Shown: positions 18,582-28,969 of the stretch, piece after piece
How the letters are laid out: each line of letters begins with the position of its first letter
Numbering within the stretch: the stretch's first letter is position 1
Assembly: GCA_018303545.1 (NCBI GenBank)
Contig: JAGVXY010000010.1
Location: 65,643-107,014, forward strand
Length of the DNA: 41,372 nucleotides
Source of the DNA: Candidatus Woesearchaeota archaeon
Lineage (GTDB): Archaea; Nanobdellota; Nanobdellia; SCGC-AAA011-G17; JAGVXY01
Direction: 5' to 3'
Position numbers and translations under genes: made by a program
Notes under the pieces: model-generated
Told to the model about the DNA's origin: nothing
Database searches by the model: none
Seen by the model: the letters and a program-made list of their open reading frames with translations, nothing else

Positions 18582-18797
18582 ATGACTGAACAGCGTTTGA
18601 CAAAGTATGAGAAGGCAAGGATAATCGGTGCAAGAGCATTGCAGATTGCAATGGGTGCTCCGATACTTGTTAAGATGACAAAGAAAAGCTATGAGGAGCT
18701 TGGCTACAATCCTATTAATATTGCCAAGTTAGAGCTTGAGAAAAACGTCATCCCTATAACAATAGTCAGACCATTGCCTTTAAAGACTGAGCTTTAA
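18582..18797 (+). CDS. rpoK: DNA-directed RNA polymerase subunit K (Rpb6)
   Basis: LTKYEKARIIGARALQIAMGAPILV...ELEKNVIPITIVRPLP. Confidence 0.96.
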   Translation: MTEQRLTKYEKARIIGARALQIAMGAPILVKMTKKSYEELGYNPINIAKLELEKNVIPITIVRPLPLKTEL

Positions 18798-18847
18798 ATT
18801 TATTTTTTAGTAATCTTTTTATATTACTTCTTATTTTTTAATGTTCC

Positions 18848-19114
18848 ATGACAAATATAAGTTCAATTGTGGATGTAATAGCCTCAGATCGAAATCTGGT
18901 TCAAGAGTTATTTGAATCAATACCCTTAATAGTTGAATTCTGCAAGAAGCATGATGTAATGATTGAAGGTATTGGTATTCAAACAGAAGAAGCTAAAATC
19001 GGACTTGCTTTCTACTTCAATGACAATCTAGGTCATTATACAAAAGATGGGCTTTTGAACTCTGTTGTTGGAGAAATAATTGATATTGAAGCTATATATA
19101 AAACAAAATTTTAG
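18848..19114 (+). CDS. Hypothetical protein
   Basis: 88 aa ORF with TTTTTATAT about 26 nt upstream; no family recognised. Confidence 0.55.
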   Translation: MTNISSIVDVIASDRNLVQELFESIPLIVEFCKKHDVMIEGIGIQTEEAKIGLAFYFNDNLGHYTKDGLLNSVVGEIIDIEAIYKTKF

Positions 19115-19118
19115 AATA

Positions 19119-19733
19119 TTAAACTCTCTTCATTATCCATTCGGCAGCCTCGTATAAATTTCTTGCGGTAATATTTCCAGGCTCCATATAATATTTGCAT
19201 TTAATTTTAGGATTAATCAGTATTCCTATTCCGCCTGCGTTTATTCCAGTCATTACATCGCTTTCTCTGTCTCCAATGAAAAATATCTTCGAGAAGTCTT
19301 TCAATTCTAAACCCCATTCTTCTGCGGCTTTTTCAAGCATCCCTATTTCTGGCTTCCTGAGCCTTAGCCGGGAATCAGATTTGGATAAAACATAATTATT
19401 TTCCAAATTAATCCCATGTTCTATCGCATAATCTATTGAAACATATGGGCAGTATTGCCAACTGTTTACAACCACCCCATTGGACTGCAATATTTTATCT
19501 AAACTTTCATGCACCTCTTTGACATTATTTTCGCTGTAATCCCCATATGCAACCCATGATTGATTTGTTCCCACCATTAATTTTATTCTTTTGTCGGTAT
19601 TGAACCATCTCAATCCATTTATAGCATTATCAAGAAATTCAATCTGTTCGTGCCAATTTTTTTCTTTTCCCAAAGGGCCCACATCTTTTATAATCGTTCC
19701 ATCCCTGTCCAGCCCAATTAATATTTTTTCCAC
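19119..19733 (-). CDS. HAD-superfamily HisB/GmhB-like phosphatase
   Basis: IGLDRDGTIIKD, VGTNQS, IFFIGDRESDVMTGINAGG HAD motifs. Confidence 0.88.
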   Translation of the reverse strand: MEKILIGLDRDGTIIKDVGPLGKEKNWHEQIEFLDNAINGLRWFNTDKRIKLMVGTNQSWVAYGDYSENNVKEVHESLDKILQSNGVVVNSWQYCPYVSIDYAIEHGINLENNYVLSKSDSRLRLRKPEIGMLEKAAEEWGLELKDFSKIFFIGDRESDVMTGINAGGIGILINPKIKCKYYMEPGNITARNLYEAAEWIMKRV

Positions 19734-19832
19734 GTATTAAATTCTTCAGTATAAATATATAAATTTTTCCAAACAAAAAGCTTTAAATACAACTTCTTTC
19801 AATTTAATCTTTTCAAGGAAGGTGTTTAAAAA

Positions 19833-20903
19833 ATGGTGAGGAAAACAATAGTATTCTTATTGATGGGCATACTAATAGTTTCAGGTTGTTATCTCGGAAA
19901 TAAATTAACTGCAATGGTAGTTTCCGATGAAAATAATGAAACATCTGATAAACTAAATGAAGAATCTTTTGATCCATGCCAGATTGTTGGTTTGAATTGG
20001 TATATGGATGATAAGGTTATTACTGGTGGTTCAACGAAAATTAAAGTTCTTGGCCAGTGTTCAGGGCTTAAGATTGTTGCGCTGAATATTGATACAGGTG
20101 AAGAGCTTGTTTCAGATTCATTTGGCTTATCTGGATATTTCATATATTATCCGCAGATTTACAACAAGGGAAGATATATTTTAAGGGCAATGCAGAAAGG
20201 AAATATTAAATTTCAAAACAATGAGACCTTGTGGGTAAAAGGTGATTGCCAGTTAAAATCTGAAAACATAGTTGTAAAAGACAAGGAATATTTCAAGGCA
20301 AATGCAGGCTATTGGACTAAAAATAAAGAATTTGTGCAATTCTATGCCCCCACAAATGGTTTATGTGAAGGATGGAAGGCAAAAATTACATTTGAAAACA
20401 AGAATAACGGCATCCAATACGAACCAAAGGAATATTATTTGAACGGCAACTTTGTCATATTCAATGAGACTGCAGAGACTGCGTGCTTAAAGAATTCAAA
20501 AGATTGTTATTCAAAATATCTGGTCACAATTGAGCTTACTCCGGAAGACACAGCAACTACATTTCTCTATGTCATTCCGACTAGATGCTGCATTGAAAAT
20601 TTCACGGCTAAAAGGTTTGACACACAAAATGGATTCCCTATAGATATGTTTTTTGCCCCAGAAGATTGCGAAGGCATTAATATAACATTGGAATTTTATC
20701 CTCTGACCCCAAAATCAGACTATAAAATAAATCCATATGATGATGTTAAATTTGTGCCAAAAAGCAACAGCTTCACAATTGATGCAAAATGTTTAATGGA
20801 TGCTTGGGGTAATTGCGCAGATAAATCGCAATATAGAATTACTCCGAGATTGTATGGCGAGCCATTGGGTGAACCAATTGTTGTGACAGTAAGGGCAAAT
20901 TAA
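19833..20903 (+). CDS. Secreted protein with lipobox-like N-terminus, unknown
   Basis: FLLMGILIVSGCYLGNK signal/lipobox-like sequence; Cys-rich ectodomain. Confidence 0.65.
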   Translation: MVRKTIVFLLMGILIVSGCYLGNKLTAMVVSDENNETSDKLNEESFDPCQIVGLNWYMDDKVITGGSTKIKVLGQCSGLKIVALNIDTGEELVSDSFGLSGYFIYYPQIYNKGRYILRAMQKGNIKFQNNETLWVKGDCQLKSENIVVKDKEYFKANAGYWTKNKEFVQFYAPTNGLCEGWKAKITFENKNNGIQYEPKEYYLNGNFVIFNETAETACLKNSKDCYSKYLVTIELTPEDTATTFLYVIPTRCCIENFTAKRFDTQNGFPIDMFFAPEDCEGINITLEFYPLTPKSDYKINPYDDVKFVPKSNSFTIDAKCLMDAWGNCADKSQYRITPRLYGEPLGEPIVVTVRAN

Positions 20904-21928
20904 ATTTTTTCTTTTATTTTTTCTGTAAATTTTGAGAAATCTCTTTTTGCAATATTGCCTCCGCATGCAGCGATATGTCCCCCGCCATAGCCTTCAACAT
21001 CTTCCAAGGCATTCTTTATTAGCTTTGGCAGATTATGGTCATGCGATCTCATGCTTATAATAACCCTGTCGCCTTTAATTCTGCCAACCAGTATTAATCT
21101 ACCTGGAAATCTATGCATTAATTCGTTAGACAATTCTCCTGTGAAGCTGTACTTAGTTGAAGCATAAGTATAAATAATATATTTTCCATCTTCTGCAGAG
21201 CCTATTGCTTCTTGTAAAAAATTATTATAAACAGTAAGCAGTTTGTTACATTTTTTGTTAACAAATTTTGCTCTGGGTGTTTCATTTCTTAAAAGTTCAT
21301 AAGGTGATTCAATCTTTCTAAGAACATTTGTGTATTTTATCGCATCACTGGTCATGCCCATTATTGCAAAATTAAAAACCCTGACTAATTTTCCTATTTC
21401 TGTGCCAAACATTGCATGCCCAGGATCCTTTACGTTTCCAGGCATCAGGTCTGGATACTCTTTAAGAAACTCTTTGGTGATATCTTTTGGTAGATTCCAG
21501 TCCGCCAAGGTGCCTAAAAAGCCAAGCCAAAGATTATTTTCAGTTATTTTATAACATAAATATGATGTTGGTTTATTATCGTCTTTTTTTCTTAATTGCG
21601 GATTGTAGTATTTGACATACTCCCTCTTTACGGGCGGATGATGATCTATCCATAGTATGGGTACGTTTGCTTCATCAATAAAATCTTGATCAATAAGCGG
21701 TTTGTCTAAAACGATTATCAAATCAGGAGAATTTTCTCTTACTTTGTACATAAAGTCTTTTGTAAGCATAGGCGAAGATTTCAGAGGAAGCCCCTTGCCA
21801 CGATCTAAATATTTACTCATGAGCAAATAGCTGCATACTCCGTCTGTATCGTCATCATAGAATATCAATGGCCTTTCACTCTTTGCCAAAATCTTTCTTA
21901 TCTCTGCGATGTCTTTCTTGCTTATCAT
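20900..21928 (-). CDS. DHH/DHHA1-family phosphoesterase (RecJ-like)
   Basis: IFYDDDTDGVCSYLLM, ILWIDHHPP, GYGGGHIAACGGNI. Confidence 0.9.
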   Translation of the reverse strand: MISKKDIAEIRKILAKSERPLIFYDDDTDGVCSYLLMSKYLDRGKGLPLKSSPMLTKDFMYKVRENSPDLIIVLDKPLIDQDFIDEANVPILWIDHHPPVKREYVKYYNPQLRKKDDNKPTSYLCYKITENNLWLGFLGTLADWNLPKDITKEFLKEYPDLMPGNVKDPGHAMFGTEIGKLVRVFNFAIMGMTSDAIKYTNVLRKIESPYELLRNETPRAKFVNKKCNKLLTVYNNFLQEAIGSAEDGKYIIYTYASTKYSFTGELSNELMHRFPGRLILVGRIKGDRVIISMRSHDHNLPKLIKNALEDVEGYGGGHIAACGGNIAKRDFSKFTEKIKEKI

Positions 21929-23535
21929 TGAGCATCCGGTCTCTTACCGTAAAGATTTTCACCACTGTCTTTATCAGAAATTATTTTGTAGGATTTATCA
22001 TAGTTTCTTTGCGCTGGAGGAACATTTCTTTTAAGACCAAGCTCAATCATCGCTTTATTTTTGCTCTGCATAATCCATATGATTGCAGAAGCGCCTATTA
22101 CTAAGAATATTATTATAATCACAACCGTTCGCACTAATGGAAATTTGTCCTCTTGTGGCACGCATTGTCCGCTCATGCAAACTTCATCAGAGGTGCATAC
22201 TACATCTTCATCGCAATTAAAGCAGTTCTCGCCTTCGTCTATTTGGCCATTGCCGCAGGTTTTTATTTCATAGTCATCAATTATTTCAACTGTTGCTCCA
22301 GCGGTCAGACTTGTGTTTACATCCATAGATGAATTATCGTAATCCTCTACAATTAGATTCCAACTGAAGGATGCGGATCCAAGAGTGTTGCTTACAGTTA
22401 CAAGGACAGTATAATTTCCCTTGTCGCCAATCTCTGTTACAATGTTCTTTGTTGGGCCAGTTTCACTTGCAGTATCCCCATTATAACTCCAGGTATAGCT
22501 TAAGCCCATTCCTGTAGCAGTTATTTGGAACAATTGTGATCCTCCCTCAGTTATAGAAACAATTTGGGATGGAGAGTAAAATATTATTACAGGTGTGCCT
22601 TGAACAGCCGTATTATTTGCAGAGATAACAAGTGTGATATTATTACTATTAGCGGAGCTTTCTGTATCATTAGCATAAAACGTTATATATCTTGTGCCGG
22701 AAAATCCGCTTTGTGAGGATAATGTTGCATTGCCTGAAGATATGCTGATAGTTACATTATTCACAGCTGAATGATAAAATGATAATGTCTCATTGTCTGC
22801 ATCAATAAAATAATTATAGAGATTGATAATTATGCTTTGCCCATAAGCCCAATTTTTTCCAGGTATGCTCCCCGAAAAAGTTACGGGGTCATTAACTGCG
22901 TCGACATTTAGTCGAACCATGTTACTTGTACTTGTTAGTCCGCCGTTAGATGCAGTAAAAACAACATCTTCTATTCCTGACCAGTTTGCTTGCGGTGTTA
23001 AGGTAACCAAAGCATTAGCTATCGAAATAGCTACCTTAGAGTTTCCAGAAACAGAATAAGTAAGACTATCTCCGCTGAAATATTGCGATAGGTTGATTAT
23101 GTTTGGGTACCTTATATCTTCACTCATGTTTAGATTCGGGATAACCCCTGAGAAAGATGGAGCGTTATTAATGTTTATTTCGAAAGTTCTGTTTACAATG
23201 GCATATTCGCTTATTGCATCGTTTGCTCCAAGGCAGTTCCATGAATACCACCCATTAGCTAGATTGTTTATAATAAAAACTGCTGTCGCATCTTTTGCAG
23301 CATTTTGCGTGCTTGCAGGTGCCCATGAACCAGACATGTTTGTGTAGATAGTTATATTCGTATTTGGGTTAAGGTTAGATGTGCAGGTGAAAGTTACATT
23401 TCTTGTATCGGTGTATATTGTTGCATCGGGGGGATTTGTCAGAGTAGATACGGCATTCGCATTTTCAACAATGTATAAGCTCGCAGCAGCTATCATAAAT
23501 AAAAATACAACTAGATATAAACCCCTTTTAAACAT
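21925..23535 (-). CDS. Secreted/membrane-anchored protein with Ig/cadherin-like repeats
   Basis: Signal peptide MFKRGLYLVVFLFMIAAASLYIV; repeated Ig-like segments; C-terminal TM VVIIIIFLVIGASAIIWIM. ATG at 23535 is about 27 nt from a TTTAAAT box, preferred over 23562. Confidence 0.75.
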   Translation of the reverse strand: MFKRGLYLVVFLFMIAAASLYIVENANAVSTLTNPPDATIYTDTRNVTFTCTSNLNPNTNITIYTNMSGSWAPASTQNAAKDATAVFIINNLANGWYSWNCLGANDAISEYAIVNRTFEININNAPSFSGVIPNLNMSEDIRYPNIINLSQYFSGDSLTYSVSGNSKVAISIANALVTLTPQANWSGIEDVVFTASNGGLTSTSNMVRLNVDAVNDPVTFSGSIPGKNWAYGQSIIINLYNYFIDADNETLSFYHSAVNNVTISISSGNATLSSQSGFSGTRYITFYANDTESSANSNNITLVISANNTAVQGTPVIIFYSPSQIVSITEGGSQLFQITATGMGLSYTWSYNGDTASETGPTKNIVTEIGDKGNYTVLVTVSNTLGSASFSWNLIVEDYDNSSMDVNTSLTAGATVEIIDDYEIKTCGNGQIDEGENCFNCDEDVVCTSDEVCMSGQCVPQEDKFPLVRTVVIIIIFLVIGASAIIWIMQSKNKAMIELGLKRNVPPAQRNYDKSYKIISDKDSGENLYGKRPDAQ

Positions 23536-23704
23536 TCTTAAAAATATTAACGGAACGGGCATTTAAATATTTTTTGGAATTTATTCCAAAAGAAATATGG
23601 CTTTAGATAGGTTTAATTATATCGGGACAAAAGTTATATTGCCATTACAATGCGGTTTTATAAAGAGATAATTATTTAAATCTGCGCTTTCTTATTAAAA
23701 TACA

Positions 23705-25216
23705 ATGTCTCATGAAGATATTATTTCAAAATTGCACCCTTTAGAACGCAAGGTTTTGCCCTTGCTTGAGCAGGGCATTTCTTTTGACACTCTTTTAGCC
23801 AAAGCCACGTCTATGAAAGAAATTGAGCTTATGCGCGCATTGCAGTGGCTTGAAAATAAGAAAGTTATTGATTTAAAGGTGGATATCAAAGAGGTTGTTG
23901 ATTTGGATGAGAATGGTAAGAACTACCTTGCAGAAGGATTGCCTGAAAGAAGATTACTATCACAAGTTAAAAAGAATACAAAAGTCGCAGATATTGATAT
24001 AACTAAAGATGAACTCTCAGCAGCATTGGGCATATTAAGAAAAAAAGCGGCAATTACGATAGAAAAGAAGAGTGAAGGCTTATTCTTGTCAATAACTCCG
24101 GCTGGAGAAAAATCCCTGCAAAAGGAGTCTTTGGAAGAGTCTTTCTTAAAGAAACTCCCTATAGAATTAAAAGATTTGAAAGATGAAGATAAGTTTGCTT
24201 TGGAGAGTTTAAAGCAAAGAAAAAGAATAATCAAGACAGACATAAGAAAGATAAGAACAATTTTTCTTACTTCAGTAGGAAAAGAAATAATTTTAAAAGA
24301 TTTGAAAAAGGTCTCTTCTTCTATAGACCGGTTGGATCCTGCAATGCTTCAAACTTCGTCCTGGAAAAATAAATCATTTCGAAAATTTGATGTTTCCATT
24401 AATGTTCCAAAAATCATAGCTGGAAGAAGACAGCCTTATTTGGAATTCTTGAATGATATAAAACGGAAATTAGTCGGTTTAGGATTTAAAGAGATGACTG
24501 GTCCGTTGATAGAGTCTGAATTTTATAATTTTGATGTTTTATTTCAGCCTCAGAATCACCCCGCAAGAACTTGGACAGATACATATCATTTGAAATATCC
24601 GACTCACGGAATTCTGCCAGATAAGAAAATTGTGAATGCAGTAAAATCTGCCCACGAAAATGGAGGTAGTACAGGTTCGACTGGATGGCATTACAATTGG
24701 AATCCGGAAATCGCGAAGCAGTTAATGCCTCGTGCTCATGGAACAGCATTGTCAGGGCGACAAATGGCTAAGGGAATCAAAATTCCTGCAAAATATTTTG
24801 GAATAGCAAGATGTTACAGACCAGATGTTTTAGATGCAACGCATTTAATTGAATTCAATCAGATGGAAGGTTTTGTTGCTGATGACACAATCAATTTCAA
24901 GACTTTATTAGGTATGTTAAAACAGTTTGCCATTGAGATTGCAGGCGCAACAGAAGTTCGTTTTTATCCGGATTATTATCCATTTACAGAGCCTTCCGTT
25001 CAGATTTCAGCCAAGCACCCTAAATTAGGTTGGATTGAATTAGGTGGTGCGGGAATTTTCAGACCCGAACTTACAGAAGCTTTAGGTATCAAAGTTCCAG
25101 TTATGGCCTGGGGTTTAGGTATAGATAGATTGGCAATGTTTAAGTTAGGAATTAATGATATTCGTTACTTGTTTAGTTCAGATTTGAAATGGTTGAGAGA
25201 GGTGAAATTAGTATAA
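23705..25216 (+). CDS. pheS: Phenylalanyl-tRNA synthetase alpha subunit
   Basis: GFKEMTGPLIESEFYNFDVLFQPQNHPAR...GIARCYRPDVLDATHLIEFNQMEGFV...GGAGIFRPELTE. Confidence 0.97.
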   Translation: MSHEDIISKLHPLERKVLPLLEQGISFDTLLAKATSMKEIELMRALQWLENKKVIDLKVDIKEVVDLDENGKNYLAEGLPERRLLSQVKKNTKVADIDITKDELSAALGILRKKAAITIEKKSEGLFLSITPAGEKSLQKESLEESFLKKLPIELKDLKDEDKFALESLKQRKRIIKTDIRKIRTIFLTSVGKEIILKDLKKVSSSIDRLDPAMLQTSSWKNKSFRKFDVSINVPKIIAGRRQPYLEFLNDIKRKLVGLGFKEMTGPLIESEFYNFDVLFQPQNHPARTWTDTYHLKYPTHGILPDKKIVNAVKSAHENGGSTGSTGWHYNWNPEIAKQLMPRAHGTALSGRQMAKGIKIPAKYFGIARCYRPDVLDATHLIEFNQMEGFVADDTINFKTLLGMLKQFAIEIAGATEVRFYPDYYPFTEPSVQISAKHPKLGWIELGGAGIFRPELTEALGIKVPVMAWGLGIDRLAMFKLGINDIRYLFSSDLKWLREVKLV

Positions 25217-25217
25217 A

Positions 25218-26891
25218 ATGCCCAAGCTAGATATTTCGTACAAGGACTTGAAGCAACTTTTTGGCAGAGATATATCAATCAGGGAATTAGAAGAAGAAAG
25301 TCTATTGTTCATTAAAGGTGAATTCGATGGTATTGATAATGACACATTAAAGGTGGATTGCAAAGAGACTAATCGTCCGGATCTTTGGTCAACAGAGGGT
25401 ATTGCTCGTCAGCTTAAAGGAAATCATGGAATTGAAAAAGGCATCCCCCAATTTAAATTGAAACCTTCAGGCATAAAAGTTAAAGTTGAAAAAGGCATGG
25501 AGAAAATAAGACCTTACATTGTTGCAGCAGTAGCTAGAGATATTAAGATTACAGAAGATTTATTGATTCAGATGATTCAGCTTCAAGAAAAAGTCTGCTT
25601 AACTTACGGAAGAAAAAGAAGAGAAGCCGCAATAGGCATCTATGATTTAGATAAATTATCTCCTCCAATATTTTATAAGGCTGTTGCTCCAGACGGAATA
25701 AAATTCATTCCTTTGGAATCAGATAAATTAATGACTCCCCGCGAGATATTGCAGAGGCATCCAAAAGGCATCGAATATTCGCATCTATTGGAATCATTCC
25801 AGAAGTATCCAATAGTTATGGATTCTAAAAATGAAGTTGCATCCATGCCTCCAGTGATAAACTCAGATTATACGGGCAAAGTTACTGACAAGACCAAAAA
25901 TCTATTTATTGAAGTTACTGGTTTGGATAAAGGGGTAGTTATGACTGCATTAAATGTTGTTGTTGCAGCTTTGTCTGATCGTGGCGCAAAGCTTGAATCC
26001 GTTGAGATCGATTATCCTGATGCTAGAGTTATATCTCCAAACTTCACGCCGAAGAAAGCTAAAATTTCTATAAGTTATATAAATAAGATTTCTGGATTAA
26101 ATCTTAAAAATTCAGAAATAAAAATCTTGTTGGAGAAAGCTCGTTACAATGTCAAAATAACAAACAATATTGTGGAATTAGAGTACCCTTCTTATAGACA
26201 GGATATTATGCATCCAGTGGACATTGTAGAAGATATAATAATCGCGTATGGCTACAATTCTATTGAACCTATAATTCCTGAAATTTCCACAGTGGGCGAT
26301 TTGGATGAATTTGAAGTTTTTGCAGAAAAAGTTAGAAATTTGCTTCCAGGTGTTGGCGCTCAGGAATTATTGAACTTTACTTTAACAAATAAGGACATGC
26401 TTTTCAAAAAGATGAATCTAGAAGAATCAGAAATAGTTGAAATTGCAAATCCCGTTTCTGCGCTTTGGTCTTCATTAAGAAATTGGAATATCCCTTCACT
26501 TTTAGAATTCTTTACGAAGAATGTTTCTCAGGAATATCCTCAGCAGATTTACGAAGTCGGAGATTCTGTTATAATAGACCAGAAAGCCGAGACTCACACA
26601 AAGACAATAAAAAGGTTGGCTTGGGCTGAGATAAATGCCGACACAAATTATACCAAAGCAAGGCAAGTTCTAGATTATGTTTTAAGATCCTTGGGCATTT
26701 CAGATTATACTGTTGAAGATGCAGAGCACAATTCTTTCATTTCTGGCCGTGTAGGCTGTGTTTTAATTAAAGGTAGAAAAGTTGCTTACATTGGCGAGAT
26801 TCATCCTCAAGTTCTTGATAACTTCAATTTGAAGATGCCTGTTTCTGCTTTCGAATTGAATTTGACTGATTTATATGAGATTCTAGAGTAA
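25218..26891 (+). CDS. pheT: Phenylalanyl-tRNA synthetase beta subunit
   Basis: DCKETNRPDLWSTEGIARQL...YRQDIMHPVDIVEDIIIAYGYN; follows pheS. Confidence 0.97.
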   Translation: MPKLDISYKDLKQLFGRDISIRELEEESLLFIKGEFDGIDNDTLKVDCKETNRPDLWSTEGIARQLKGNHGIEKGIPQFKLKPSGIKVKVEKGMEKIRPYIVAAVARDIKITEDLLIQMIQLQEKVCLTYGRKRREAAIGIYDLDKLSPPIFYKAVAPDGIKFIPLESDKLMTPREILQRHPKGIEYSHLLESFQKYPIVMDSKNEVASMPPVINSDYTGKVTDKTKNLFIEVTGLDKGVVMTALNVVVAALSDRGAKLESVEIDYPDARVISPNFTPKKAKISISYINKISGLNLKNSEIKILLEKARYNVKITNNIVELEYPSYRQDIMHPVDIVEDIIIAYGYNSIEPIIPEISTVGDLDEFEVFAEKVRNLLPGVGAQELLNFTLTNKDMLFKKMNLEESEIVEIANPVSALWSSLRNWNIPSLLEFFTKNVSQEYPQQIYEVGDSVIIDQKAETHTKTIKRLAWAEINADTNYTKARQVLDYVLRSLGISDYTVEDAEHNSFISGRVGCVLIKGRKVAYIGEIHPQVLDNFNLKMPVSAFELNLTDLYEILE

Positions 26892-26946
26892 ATATTTTTT
26901 AGTATTTCCAAAACCTTTTTATATCCTCAAAATTATTTTAAATTAT

Positions 26947-27195
26947 ATGGATTATGATTTGGAATTAAGCAAAGCAGCATCAGAGATAAAGAAAGCCAAG
27001 GCAAAGAAGGTTTTAATCCAGTTACCAGATGGTTTAAAACCAAAAGCCTTAGAAATAGTAGATTATCTTAGAGCTAATACTAAAGCAGAAATCTATATAT
27101 GGGAAGGTTCCTGCTTCGGTGCCTGTGATATTCCAAATGTAAAGGGCATAGACTTATTGATTCAATGGGGTCATTCCAAGTTCAAAAAGATGTAA
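26947..27195 (+). CDS. Truncated Dph2-like protein (N-terminal domain only)
   Basis: KKVLIQLPDGLKPKALEIVDYL...WEGSCFGACDIPN is the Dph2 N-terminal signature; stops after 82 aa. Confidence 0.75.
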   Translation: MDYDLELSKAASEIKKAKAKKVLIQLPDGLKPKALEIVDYLRANTKAEIYIWEGSCFGACDIPNVKGIDLLIQWGHSKFKKM

Positions 27196-27252
27196 TTTAC
27201 CCAAATCTTTATAAAATAATCCCAACCTACAAAATCTCAGGAGGCAAAAAAC

Positions 27253-27492
27253 ATGGCAAAAGAAGAACAGATTGGATTTCACAAAGGTGCTTTGGCTACT
27301 CTGGCAAAAGAGCGCGAAGAGTTTATAAAAATCGTTCAGGTTGTTGAGCAGATTATGCAGATGCATGTCAAGGCTTTGAAGGATTTAGGCGTTGATCTAG
27401 AAGCAGAAGCTAAGAAGATTCAGGAGCAGATGTCCAAGAACAAAGGATCAAAGAACCCAAATGATGATATCGCTGACAAGCTAAAACTTTAA
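27253..27492 (+). CDS. Hypothetical helical protein
   Basis: 79 aa with SD AGGAGG about 10 nt upstream of ATG. Confidence 0.7.
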   Translation: MAKEEQIGFHKGALATLAKEREEFIKIVQVVEQIMQMHVKALKDLGVDLEAEAKKIQEQMSKNKGSKNPNDDIADKLKL

Positions 27493-28574
27493 TAATTTAT
27501 ATTTTTTTCTATAAATTCTGACATGATTCTATAGAACATTTCTATGCTATCTATATATACATATTCATCGTCCGCATGAATATTTTCCCCAACAGGGCCG
27601 AATATTACAGCAGGAACTCCCTTTGCAGAAAAATATCTTAGATCTGTAGATCCAAACTCTTTATTTAATTCGCATTTCTTCCCAGTGTGTTTTTCAATTA
27701 ACTCTTTTAATTTTGAAATATATTCACTTTTCAGTTCTTTGAGCATGGGCTCAGCTTCTATAATTTCCACTTCAATATCTTTTATATTTTTTATTTTCTC
27801 AATTATTTCATCAGCAGTGGTTTTCTCAGTATACCTTATATCTAGAATCATCTCTGCCTTATCTGGTACTTTATTTGGCGCATCTCCTCCAGAAATCTTG
27901 CCTAAATTTATTGTTTCTTTCCATCCGTCTTTTTCGCTTGCCTTGGGGAACATCTTCTTTATTATTTCATATTTTTCAACCAATTTCTCTATCGCATTCT
28001 CTCCTAACCAAGGCCTGGAGCCATGGCTTGATTTCCCCTTAGTTTTTATTTTCAGCCATACTATTCCCTTATGTGAAACAGTAAGATTTAGTTGCTTAAA
28101 ATCATCTGTATAGTTGGGTTCAAAAGCTATTGCAAATTTAGCGGTAAACCCTTTATTAACTAAATAACCTGCGCCATCAGATCCACCTGTTTCTTCATCT
28201 GAAGTCATCATGAGACCAATATCTGGTTTCTTATCTTTGAAATGCTTCATCAAAACCATCATTGCAGCTATTCCGACTTTCATGTCTGAAGCGCCTCTGC
28301 CGTAGAGTTTATTTCCATTTACTTTAGGTTTGAATTGTTCAGGTTCGCCAGGAACGACATCTATATGCCCGCTGAAAATAATTTCTGGATTTTTTGTATT
28401 TCTATATGTTATGAATAGTGAAAAGTTTCCATTTTGCTGCATTTCTTTTACCACAAAATCTTTAGAAGAGAAATATTCCTTTATGAACTCTAAGCAGTCT
28501 CTTATTTTTTCAGGTTTGTCTTTGATAGTTTCAAATTCAATTAATTTCTTTGTTAACTCAATGATTTCTTGCAT
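27489..28574 (-). CDS. M20-family metallopeptidase (ArgE/DapE-like)
   Basis: IFSGHIDVVPGE, LYGRGASDMKVGIAAM, SDEETGGSDGAGY. Confidence 0.93.
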   Translation of the reverse strand: MQEIIELTKKLIEFETIKDKPEKIRDCLEFIKEYFSSKDFVVKEMQQNGNFSLFITYRNTKNPEIIFSGHIDVVPGEPEQFKPKVNGNKLYGRGASDMKVGIAAMMVLMKHFKDKKPDIGLMMTSDEETGGSDGAGYLVNKGFTAKFAIAFEPNYTDDFKQLNLTVSHKGIVWLKIKTKGKSSHGSRPWLGENAIEKLVEKYEIIKKMFPKASEKDGWKETINLGKISGGDAPNKVPDKAEMILDIRYTEKTTADEIIEKIKNIKDIEVEIIEAEPMLKELKSEYISKLKELIEKHTGKKCELNKEFGSTDLRYFSAKGVPAVIFGPVGENIHADDEYVYIDSIEMFYRIMSEFIEKNINY

Positions 28575-28613
28575 TGAACTTTATTATATTAATTTTATTC
28601 TTATATCTTTCGA

Positions 28614-28830
28614 TTATAATCCAAGAAAGTTAAAAATTTCTGCTTTCTTTTCAGGATTCAATGAAACATGCTATTCATGAGTTTTCTTTGTTCTCGTAAG
28701 AAAATTTAATTTAAAAAGTTCTTCAATAGCAGCTTTGACAATTTTTGTTCCTCTAAGATGCATTGGCAATCTCTTGACAAGATTTTTTTCTTCAGTATGC
28801 GATGCGCCCCATTTAGGGGATTTTCATCAT
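28614..28830 (-). pseudogene. Degraded small protein gene: KSPKWGASHTEEKNLVKRLPMHLRGTKIVKAAIEELFKLNFLTRTKKTHE*HVSLNPEKKAEIFNFLGL*
   Basis: Minus-strand frame reads protein-like on both sides of in-frame TAG (28671-28673); upstream TGA with apparent start (ATGATG, 28825-28830) one base out of frame at an AAAA run. Confidence 0.6.
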
Positions 28831-28969
28831 TTTTAACAATATCTTCTTCTGAATTTCATACTTTAGCATTAATATTCTTGAAGATAAGCTATTTTTAAGG
28901 ATTATTATTTTGGAATATCAATATACCAAAATAGAAAGTTATATAAATCAGTATATTGTTAAGACATTT

